Source of the DNA: Epiperipatus broadwayi
Taxonomy: Eukaryota; Onychophora; Udeonychophora; Euonychophora; Peripatidae
Direction of reading: 5' to 3'
DNA length: 64,000 nucleotides
Assembly: GCA_028023455.1 (NCBI GenBank)
Contig: JAQFVV010012397.1
Coordinates: 5,384,237-5,448,236, forward strand
The stretch's first letter is position 1, and every line of letters starts with the position of its first letter. Both the position numbers and the translations under genes were made by a program. Positions 26,728 to 35,897 of the stretch are shown one piece after another. Under the pieces are notes generated by a model that did no database searches, was not told where the DNA came from, and worked only from the letters and a program-made list of their open reading frames with translations.

Positions 26728-28800
26728 TCATCATCATTATCGCCAAACATTATCAGTCCACTGCAGAATAAAGGCCTCTCCAGGTTCAATGTATCTTCTT
26801 CGAACTCTAGCTTCTCTTCTCTACATTATCCAGCACACTTTTTTTATTTCATCCATTCATCTTACATGTGGTCTCTTTCTGGGTCTTTTGTAATCTCTTG
26901 GAATCCAGTTTAAGATTTTAATTGTCCATCTATTATCATTTCTTTTAGCAATATGTCAAGACCAATGCCATTTCAGTCTTTTAATTCTTTCAATAATGTC
27001 AGTAACACATGTTTCTTCTCTTACACATGTATTGTATTTTCAATCTTTTTTGTTACTCCTAACATGTATCTCTCCATGCTTTTTGAGTAGTTTTAAGTAT
27101 ATGTATTGCTCTTCTATTAAATAGTCTCAGATTCATAAGTAAGAACTAGTAAAACACATTTATTAACAACTTTCATTTTCAAACACATAAGCATATTTTC
27201 TTTTAATATTAAGTTATTTTTAACAAAAGCACTTCAAACAATTTTAATTCTATGATTAATTTCATCCATTATGTTTCCATCTGCAGTAATAATCTGACCA
27301 AGGTATGTGTAGTTGTTAACTTCTTCTAACTCATCACAATCAATCTTTATTTTTATCTTTTGAGACAATTCATTGAAAGTTACTTTAATCTTTTTACCAT
27401 TTACCCTTAGTCCTATTTTCCTTCTTTCATCTGATAACTCTTGCAACATTTCCTATATTTGTTGAAGTTTTTAAAAGGTTATCAATTATTTTGCTACTAA
27501 TGTCATTTAATTAAATTTGAATCTTGCTCAAAATCTACAAATACTTAAAAACTATTTGCATGTTCTAATTTAAATTCATTAAAATGTTTCTGAAGACTAG
27601 GAATATCAACTCTAAATATTGTTCTTTTTAATATTTATTGTTTCTCTAGTTTTGCATTAAGATGTATCTTACATTTTACTAATTGGTGATCACAAGAATG
27701 AATTTATCAAGGTCATTACAATCTTGAAATATGTATTTTCTTGTAGTTAAAATATAATCCCGTATCTTCATTTGGATTTTTCCCTATCCATTTTTTTAAC
27801 ATTTTTCTCAAAAAAGATTTCATAATATAAAGTTTTTCTTTTTTCTGCAAACTCTGCAAGTGTATGTTTTTACTCATTTTTAGTACCATGATGAAATTTA
27901 CCTACAGCACTTTCACCTTTCATTTGTTTACCAATTCTAGCATTAAAGTAACTGACAACAATTTTAAAATGTTGATTTACTCTGATCAAAAGCCTTTTGT
28001 ATATCCATATAAAAATCTTCTGCTATTTCATTATTATAAGAACTTGTTTAGCATAAGCCTAAATTATGTGCATTTTGTATCTGCTATTAAGTTGAATAAT
28101 TAATCTTGCCATTCTGTATGATACACCATCAATCTCCACAATTTTGTTCTTCCATATTTTATTTATAATGAATCCTAATCCATTTGTATTTCCAATATCC
28201 ATGTCTTTGTGTCCATTTTTAAGTCAATTGTCTCATGTTTTCTTTTAATTTCATAAAGTCTAATAATGTCCAATAATGCTCCACTTTTTGCAATTTTCCA
28301 TCACTTGAAAATGATCTGCATTTCTAAGGACTTAAATATAAAATCATTATCAAATAGCAACCTGTGTCCACAATTGTGCAATTCTTAGGACCCTCCACTT
28401 TATGCCACCAACTATTGCCTTGGCTGGTGACTTTACAGCCTCTTGGAAATAAGGGACATGATTTATTTTTGTCTGTTGTATATATCTATTAGAAAAAAAA
28501 TCATTTACACACACATTCATTCTGCCTTATATGGCAACTGAAAAAAAAGAGCATGGTGTTTCTTGTTCTTAAACTCAGAGATAAAAAGCCAATAAACTCA
28601 CTATGCTGGCTAATGTATGTTTGTGAGCAGCCCATCTATGTTCATATAGTATATAAATAATCACCTAATAATATCAGCTGCACTGACAAGAACATGGAGT
28701 GGACATTCAGAAATTTGCTCTGCTTAGTTCCTTTAAGATCTCCAAGAGGAATCAAAGTGTCTCTTTTCAGTTAACAGCAAACTCCATTTTTAATTTGCTT
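26728..28800 (-). pseudogene. RTE-like LINE, minus strand, RT core deleted
   Basis: This is a copy of the LINE family at 51.2-54.5 kb in opposite orientation. From the 5' end (28800) downward it has the leader (28480-28800), the ORF start region near 28400, decayed endonuclease sequence, and the linker (TTGATATTCCTAGTCTTCAG near 27610). It then jumps at about 27465-27475 straight to the segment just after the FADD motif: LQELSDERRKIGL, then the thumb with NNYTYLGQI (27234-27449). About 1.2 kb that would hold RT motifs A to C is missing. The 3' end carries the C-terminal RKRP/WIQ region and ends ATGATGATG at 26728. It cannot encode a working protein. Confidence 0.75.
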
Positions 28801-28803
28801 AAA

Positions 28804-28904
<101 letters not shown>

Positions 28905-28959
28905 CAAAACTACCCCAAATCAAAATTAAACCAGACCAGCATAAAAATAATATAAAAAA

Positions 28960-29554
28960 ACACAACCTAAGGTTTCACTGCTACAAGCAGACTTCTCAAG
29001 TGTAAAGAACTACAAAAAACTACACAATATCTATAATATTAAAAACTACCCACAAATCCATTCACTTCCCATCCACCCTTAATATTAAAAGAACTCTTAA
29101 ATAAGTTAATTGCTTCAGAATAATAAATTTTCAATAATAAAGACTCTTTAATTCTTCTTTTGATTTCATTTCTCTCAAAGAAGACAACTTTAGCTTCATA
29201 AAAATCAATAATGTGAACTATATCTTTTTTATGTACATACAAAGTAGAACTAAGATATCTATTTTTAACTCTACTTTTATGAACCTTTATTCTTTCATTT
29301 AAACTCAAACTACTCTGACCTATGTAAACCATCTTACAAAATAAACAAGGAATAAAATATACTACACCAGGAATAGTCTTTCTATCAAAAACTTCTTTTG
29401 TATTATTTAATAAATTATTCAATGTAACACCCCTTTTCCAAGCAATTTTCTTATTTCCAAACAATATACTATTTCTACACACAATTTTATAAGAAGACAA
29501 TTTAAATGGCAAAAAATAAAATCATATTTTTCTTTAACCTTTACATTATGTATG

Positions 29555-29555
<1 letters not shown>
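28960..29555 (-). pseudogene. Penelope-like element (family E) GIY-YIG endonuclease fragment
   Basis: A 157-codon minus-strand frame (29039-29512) encodes an intact-looking GIY-YIG domain. It has GVVYFIPC (GIY strand, residues 49-56), VYIGQSS (YIG strand, about 62-68), and LNERIKVHKSR (the RIKEH helix). A C-terminal KVVFFERNEIKRRIKESLL follows (about 109-127). The cysteines in PCLFC fit the CxxC seen in many PLE nucleases. The upstream LPFKLSSYKIVCRN region is the usual linker after the RT, but the RT itself is gone, replaced by TA arrays. The tail at about 28970-29000 has CTTGAGAAG, a CTGC/GCAG stem and TGAAACC. It is one of the best preserved nuclease domains in the window. Confidence 0.8.

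Positions 29556-29557
<2 letters not shown>

Positions 29558-29633
<76 letters not shown>
29558..29633. repeat. (TA)n arrays
   Basis: Alternating TA broken once by AAATATATT, between PLE family E and the family D foldback. Confidence 0.95.
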
Positions 29634-29761
29634 ATAAATTTAATGGTAACATACTATTATAATCAATCCTTAAATTTTCAGTTGAGGCAGGTTTAAGAAA
29701 TTAACCAAAAGTACTTCTGCGGATTTAAGGATTGTTTATAATAGTATGTTACCATTAAATT
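29634..29761. mobile_element. PLE family D tail as a foldback pair
   Basis: Arms 29634-29677 and 29718-29761 (44 bp, starting TAAATTTAATGGTAACATAC) are near-perfect inverted copies of the family D 3' end. The centre (29681-29720) is the stem-loop motif GTTGAGGCA, GGTT...AACC, AAAAGTACTTC. (TA)n flanks both sides. Confidence 0.72.
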
Positions 29762-29936
29762 TATATATATATATGTTAAAACTAAGATTTGCACAGGTTA
29801 AATATATAAAATACATATTTTGTGGGTTCATCAGTGTTAAAAACTTTTAATATTAATATACTGACGTTTTGACTTGGTCACACAAGCCATTCACAGAGTT
29901 ATAAAAGGTAGAAAGACAGTTGTAGAGGCACTACAA

Positions 29937-30518
29937 TCACTGATTTGAATAAAATGTTAAAATTCCACCAATAGCAAAAAATGTTAAATTTAGGAATGTT
30001 TTTTTAAAAAAATATTTCCAAATAGGAGGAAGTTTGCATGTATCATCTCGCTTATTGATACAATCTGGCCTTTTAAGTATCTCAATGGCTTCTCTAATTT
30101 TGCATTGGTAGAGATTATCACATCTGGATATGATCCTGGTACTAGAAAAATCAATTTTATGACCTGAATCTATAGTATGGAGTGAGAGTGCTGCTGATGA
30201 TGAGTGTTGTTTAACTGCATTAGCATGCTCATCTCTCCTAACACTGATGCAACAATTACTCATACCTATGTAAGAAGCTTTACAATTTTTACATGAGATT
30301 TGATAGACACCTTGAGATTCAAGAGGGATTGAATCCTTAGGCTTGCTTATTATATTGCTGATCTTTTGATGAGCAGAAAATGCTGTATCTATATTATAGC
30401 ATTTTAATATATGCCCGAGACTGTCTGTAGTTCTTTTTACCTATGGAACACAAATCCTAATAGCTGATTTATCATCTTTTTGTTTCCTACTTTGTCTATT
30501 TTGGACTTGAAATAAGGC
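29937..30518 (-). pseudogene. PLE family B GIY-YIG endonuclease, left copy
   Basis: Minus-strand frame from 30518: a Q/R/K-rich linker, a TAG at 30441-30443 where the right copy has tyrosine, then GVYQISCKNC (GIY strand plus CxxC), YIGMSN (YIG strand) and ISVRRDEHANAVK (helix). HTIDSGHKIDF and the KIREAIEILKRPDCINK C-terminus follow. This is the normal PLE arrangement of RT then nuclease. The frame continues 36 codons past the position where the right copy stops. It is inactive because of the stop and the upstream frameshift. Confidence 0.82.
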
Positions 30519-31404
30519 TTTTTTTTATAAATTTGTAATTATAACTATTTGCTAATAAAACACTATTAATATGATTTATTTCTTCTTTCAGATGTGTCTC
30601 ATCTGAAAGGTTAATTGCTCTATTTAAAAGAGTTTTGGCTACAGAAATTATTTGAGTTGGGTGATGACGAGAATGGAAATGCAAAAATCTGTCTCTGTGT
30701 GTATCTTTTTTGTAAATAGAAAAAGATAAACTATTTTGTGTTCTGGTGACTAGAACATCAAGAAAAGGGAGTTTTCCATCAGAATCTGTCTCCATTGTAA
30801 ATTTAATATGAAAATGCATATTATTTAAATGTAAGAAAAAATCATCTAATTTATTTTTTCCATGTTGCCATATGACAAAAGTGTCATCTATTTATCTGAG
30901 CCAAATTAGAGGTTTTAAAGATGATGATTCTAAAGCACGAGTTTCTATATATTCCATGAATAAATCAGCTATTACTCCTGAGATAGGCGAGCCCATAGGA
31001 GTACCAAAAACTTGTCTGTAATGCTGTCCATTGTATACAAAATATGTATTTAAGAGACAATGTTTAATTAAAGCAATAATATGGTCTGGTAAATTGCAAT
31101 GTTGTGAGATTATATTTAAAGCTTCATCAATTGGAATGTTTGTAAACAAAGACACAACATCAAAACTGATCAGAATGTCATTAGCATTAGTTTTTAAACT
31201 TTTTAAAACAGAAATAAAATGAAGAGAGTTTTTAATATATGATTTAATAGATGGGATTGTAGGTTTAATGAAATCCGATAAGTATCTGGCTGAAATATGA
31301 GTTGGAGAACCTATTGCACTTACTATTGGATGAAGGGAGGTATCTGGTTTGTGAATTTTTGGAAGTCCATAAAATTTTGGACAGACACAAGATTTTTCAA
31401 TTTT
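30496..31404 (-). pseudogene. PLE family B reverse transcriptase, left copy
   Basis: The frame encodes PKFYGLPKIHKP (the PLE-typical motif before domain A), FDVVSLFTNIP (motif A), GTPMGSPISG (motif B) and then motif C. There the tyrosine codon before IDD is TAA (30892-30894). The same frame resumes as KFTMETDSDGKLPFLDVLV and HFHSRHHPTQ to 30496, the typical PLE RT thumb. So there is one nonsense mutation in the catalytic motif. At the A run near 30519 the frame shifts into the nuclease part. RT copies the element RNA at the nicked target. The upstream MSWRTYC is read-through from the other arm, not a real start. Confidence 0.85.
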
Positions 31405-32227
31405 GCAATAGGTTCTCCAACTCATATTTTAGCCAGATACTTATCAGATTTCATTAAACCTACAATCCCATCTATTAAATCATATATTAAAAACTCTCTT
31501 CATTTTATTTCTGTTTTAAAAAGTTTAAAAATTAATGCTAATGACATTCTGGTCAGTTTTGATGTCGTGTCTTTGTTTACAAACATTTCAATTGATGAAG
31601 CTTTAAATATAATCTCACAACGTTGCAATTTACCAGACCATATTATTGCTTTAATTAAACATTGTCCCTTAAATACATATTTTGTATACAATGGACAGCA
31701 TTACAGACAAGTGTTTGGTCCTCCTATGGGCTCACCGATCTCAGGAGTAATAGCTGATTTATTCATGGAGTATATAGAAACTTGTGCTTTAGAATCATCA
31801 TCTTTAAAACCTCTCATTTGGCTCAGATACATAGATGACACTTTCGTTCATATGGCAACATGGAAAAAATAAATTAGATGATTTTTTCTTACATTTAAAT
31901 AATATGCATCCTCATATTAAATTTACAATGGAGACAGAGTCTGATGGAAAGCTCCCTTTTCTTGATGTTCTAGTCACCAGAACACCAAATAGTTTATCTT
32001 TTTCTATTTACAGAAAGGATACACACACAGACAGATTTTTGCATTTCCATTCTCATCATCACCCAACTCAGATAGTTTCTGTAGCCAAAACTCCTTTAAA
32101 TAGAGCAATTAACCTTTCAGATGAGACACATCTGAAAAAAGAAATAAATTATATTAATAGTGTTTTATTAGCAAATAGTTATAATTACCAATTTATAAAA
32201 AAAAGCCTTATTTCAAGCCCAAAATAG
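31404..32227 (+). pseudogene. PLE family B reverse transcriptase, right copy
   Basis: Frames encode AIGSPTHILARYLSDFIKP, FDVVSLFTNIS (motif A), GPPMGSPISG (motif B) and RYIDDTF (motif C, intact here). One extra T just after the DDTF codons (about 31852-31856) shifts the frame, and the rest continues from 31859 in the next frame: GKNKLDDFFLHL, then DGKLPFLDVLV and HFHSHHHPTQ. The left copy has neither this insertion nor an intact Tyr codon, so each arm has its own fatal change. The final frame break at the run of eight A near 32197-32204 is shared by both arms. Confidence 0.85.
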
Positions 32228-32675
32228 ACAAAATAGGAAACAAAAAGATGATAAATCAGATATTAGGATTTGTGTTCCATATGTAAAAGGAACTACAGAC
32301 AATATTGAGCATATATTAAAATGCTATAATATAGATACAGCATTTTCTGCTCATCAAAAGATCAGCAATATAATAAGCAAGCCTAAGGATTCAATCCTTC
32401 TTGAATCTCATGGTGTCTATCAAATCTCATGTAAAAATTGTAAAGCTTTTTACATAGGTATGAGTAATAGTCGCATCAGTGTTAGGAGAGATGAGCATGC
32501 TAATGCAGTTAAACAACACTCATCATCATCAGCACTCTCACTCCATACTATAGATTCAGGTCATAAAATTGATTTTTGTAATACCAGGATAATATCCAGA
32601 TGTGATAATCTCTACCAATGCAAAATTAGAGAAGCCATTGAGATGCTTAAAAGGCCAGATTGTATCAATAAGTGA
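32205..32675 (+). pseudogene. PLE family B GIY-YIG endonuclease, right copy
   Basis: Open from GCC at 32205 to TGA at 32673. It has a basic linker, GVYQISCKNC (GIY strand and CxxC), FYIGMSN (YIG strand), ISVRRDEHANAVK, SGHKIDF, and KIREAIEMLKRPDCINK at the end. The domain is free of stops, but it lies one frame away from the RT, so a single polyprotein cannot be read without a shift at the preceding A run. The histidine and arginine of the RRDEH helix, expected for GIY-YIG catalysis, are present. Same order and neighbours as the left copy. Confidence 0.84.
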
Positions 32676-32927
32676 GATGATACATGCAAACTTCCTCCTA
32701 TTTGGAAAGATTTTTTTAAAAAACATTCCTAAATTTAACATTTTTTGCTATTGGTGGAATTTTAACATTTTATTCAAATCAGTGATTGTAGCACCTCTAC
32801 AACCATCTTTATACCTTTTATAACTCTGTGGATGGTTTGTGTGATCAAGTCGAAATGTCAGTATATTAATATTAAAAGTTTTTAACATGGATGAACCCGC
32901 AAATTATGTATTTATATATATATATAT

Positions 32928-35172
32928 TGTAACGATCCGGAGAAAGCGACTTCACGTCAACTGCACTACGGGGCGCCATCTAGGCATTTGAACCTAGAAA
33001 AATTTATAAAGTAGGCAGATACGTGAGTCAGAAAAAAAAATATATTTTTTTTTTCTTTTTTTTTAAATTTTGATTCCGGTCGTTAGCCCATGTCACTAGC
33101 TCAGTGGAATAGCAGAGATTTAATAAGATAATCTAAGAGTATATATAAAAAAAAGGAATAAAATAAGCCACTGCCAGTAATTAACATACAAACATTTATT
33201 TATGCACATATATATAAGGTTTAAAATTATTTTAGTGATTTACATTTAAACATTTAACATTATTTTTACCTTTGATTTTACTTTAATTTACATTGAGTTA
33301 CTATTATATTATAAGTTTACATTTTTAATCAAGTTCGCATAGATGGGATTATATTAACCTGTTTAATATGTTGCTATAGATCGGTTACATAGATTTCAAC
33401 GGTCAAAAACATTTCAAAGTAAACATAAACGATCAAAATACAAAGTTATTGATTACTGACAATTGCAGAGGGAAATATAAGAAACCCTCTAGTATTCATC
33501 GTAAGATACCTGCATCGTCACCAATAACTTAAAAGACATCCGAATAAATACCTTTTAGATACTCACCATAAGGTATCAGTATTTGTCGAATGTCTATATA
33601 TTTTGATCAAATATGAACACGCAAACATATTTAACCGATAGCCAATCTATGCAAGCGTCTATAAACAACTTAAATTTAATAGTTTTATAGGATCGAGCCT
33701 GAATATACTATATAGATTTGCATTCGAAAATAAAATATTCTATCCCTATTTAACCCTAGGCAACACATTTCGCAATCAACCGGCGCCAATCCATCTGATA
33801 CATTCATGTATTCAATGTAGCATGATACGACAACACAAATATATTGTCAGGAATGTACATCTGAACAATATGAAGAAAGAAAAACGACATTGACTCTCCA
33901 CCCACAGGAATGTGACATCTGTGGGCAAGTAGATCAATAAACTAAAAACTCCATAGGAATGGGCTGCGGTCTTCTGCCGACTTACAAACCCATCCATAGG
34001 CAAACAGAGGGTGTGTGGCGTATTTTATAATCCTGCCCGTAGCGGATCTCATGATACACCTACTAATTACATAAATATATCCAATCCATTGAACCAATTC
34101 AACCACGAAATGAACAACCCAAGATTACCCTCCCTTAATTATCTTTACAAATCGATACAGCCATTCACGCCCGACTCAAGTTTAACATTTTTTTTATAAT
34201 TTATTTAACGGAAAACAGAAATCATAACAACTTAAAGAACAAAATTAAATAAATAAATGGAAATGATTTTACAAATTAAATACATTAAATAAAATTATAA
34301 CCAATTAATAAATATTGTTGGTCAGATAGAATAATATTAAAATCATTTTAAATATGAAAAGTTTTTAATTTACTGTTCATAAATTTTAAAGTTCTTACGG
34401 TTATTGAAATAGTTCATCCTATTATATTCCTGGCCGTTTAAACGTGAATTCCCACGTCGTCCAAAGATTAGTATCCGGTTGATTTATTTATTTATCCTTT
34501 GGAGATTTTGTTTTTCGTGTAGTTGGTCCTCATTGTATAAACGATGGCCCATTTTTTTCTCTTTCTTAGCAGAACTGAAAGGATTGAAGCTGTGCGTCTT
34601 TTTCAATCCCCCCAGCGCTAACACCTAGCTGTTACATCGTCAATAATCAATCAATTTCCAGTCACTAACCTATGCTTTCCAAAACTTGTCCTTTTTATAT
34701 TTTTGTCAAAGAATTGAATTAACATTGCGTCATGGATGTAATGATCCTTTCGCTGAGGTCCGATTTCCCAAATGGATTTCTTTCATTGGCTAATCCGTTT
34801 CTATTGTTTTCCTATCTGACTAGTTATTTTATTTAAATGCTCAAGGCTGGTTTACATTTAACTAATTAACAATCATTTCCATTTCTAATTAATTACCCTG
34901 TTTTCCAAATCAAAAATATATTTAAAGACAGATTTAGAGATATAATTTTATCTCCAAATCTTTTTAAAATTTAGTTTTAAAAATACCTTTTTCTTTAATA
35001 AAAATTTTATTTTAATAATTTTTATTATCTGTGCGACTTAATATATAAGAGTTTAAGACGATATTTTAATTTCAATTTTTAAAGAAAGTTTTTAAATGCG
35101 AACTTTTTATTTTAACTTGTTTAATAATATATATAAAAAAAAACAATGTAACGAACGTCTGTGCTCATTACA
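32928..35172 (-). mobile_element. 3' LTR (minus-sense) of a young LTR retrotransposon
   Basis: 2245 bp, starting TGTAACGATCCGG and ending GCTCATTACA on the plus strand, so it has the TG...CA ends of an LTR. It matches 35898-38141 over its whole length with only about a dozen differences seen by eye. It is more GC- and CpG-rich than the surroundings. The 63-codon frame inside (33812-34003) is repeated in the other LTR and is not a supported gene. The left flank ends in ATATAT, matching the ATATAT after the other LTR. This fits a short target duplication inside a TA array. Confidence 0.93.
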
Positions 35173-35897
35173 TATCAGTAAAGTTACTTAAAAAAAAAAT
35201 AATCAAAAAAAAAAATATTTTACTTAGGGTTAGTAATTACGGTATTAACAAAATTTACAAACATTCAGTTAATAATTTTACAAAATACTATATACAAAAA
35301 GAAAAAGAAAATGTTGACCATCGCCTACCTAAGGACCATTTACGTTAACACCCCTCCCCCCGAGAATTCTATTTTATTTTATCCATTTGATTTCTACTTA
35401 CGGCATGACAAACAAATTATTTAACTTATTTAGGAAGGTTGCATTGAGATAAATATGTTCCAAGATAATGGATTTATACGTGTATATTTGCAGCACAATT
35501 ATAACTACCACCAACTTATTTATGACTGATTGAAATGCATAAATAGGATTACACTGACATAAATTCCCAACGGTACTCATCGTAAGGTACCACATTTCGA
35601 TCATAAACTTCCGTGGCTGTGCGCCTATACATGTTAACGCATAAATATATATTAACAAAAAAAAGACATATCCAATGCAACCTTTTGATTTTCTTTTTAA
35701 TTTACAAAAATTAGTTTTAAAATTATTTTATACTTTCTCGTATTTAATATATATGCGCAATTTCTTCCTGGCAGTGCTTTTATAAAATTTAAAAATATCC
35801 GACTTATGTAAGCAGATAAAACATTTATTTCATTTTGACAAAATTTGCTCAGGGTATTTGTGGTTTATTAAAGATCGGCCCCACGTTGGGCGCCAGT
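35173..35897 (-). mobile_element. non-coding internal region of the LTR element
   Basis: Only 725 bp lie between the two LTRs. No gag, protease, RT, RNase H or integrase motif is visible in any frame. The longest frame (86 codons, 35398-35658, minus) is at background level. Contents are A-rich runs after the 3' LTR, a C-rich tract at 35349-35361 (a purine run on the element strand), a third copy of the CATCGTAAGGTACC motif at 35573-35591, and the primer site. The element must have depended on proteins from a relative. Confidence 0.85.
35878..35895 (-). promoter_or_regulatory. primer binding site, tRNA-Lys(CUU) type
   Basis: The minus strand reads TGGCGCCCAACGTGGGGC, two bases (AC) after the end of the 5' LTR. 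This 18-mer is the known complement of the 3' end of tRNA-Lys1,2, used to start minus-strand DNA synthesis. It fixes the element's orientation as minus. Confidence 0.92.

Larger units (their letters stand above)
29801..31404 (-). mobile_element. PLE family B, left copy of a head-to-head pair
   Basis: This 5'-truncated Penelope-like element on the minus strand starts inside the reverse transcriptase (31404) and runs through the GIY-YIG domain to its 3' end near 29801. Segment 29801-31319 is mirrored by 31404-32917 on the plus strand at high identity, and 31320-31403 is present only in this copy and forms the loop. Both ends of the pair touch TA-rich sequence. The 3' tail carries the stem-loop motif at 29860-29896. 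Confidence 0.85.
31404..32917 (+). mobile_element. PLE family B, right copy of the head-to-head pair
   Basis: The inverted partner of 29801-31319. It begins at GCAATAGGTTCTCC inside the RT gene and ends at the GATGAACCCGC tail. The stem-loop motif is at 32825-32861 (CTGTGGATG, loop, CAAGTC, GAAATGTC). The LTR element was later inserted in the TA tract just after it. Confidence 0.85.

Noticed and set aside
31031-31222. 63-codon frames antisense to the PLE RT (also 31500-31691)
   Set aside because: Shadow frames of the inverted RT copies. They match each other only because the arms do.
33812-34003. 63-codon frame duplicated in both LTRs (also 36781-36972)
   Set aside because: Identity reflects the LTR duplication. 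The length is background and no motif is seen.
35398-35658. 86-codon frame in the LTR element interior as a possible accessory gene
   Set aside because: Background length for this composition and no gag/pol-like motif.
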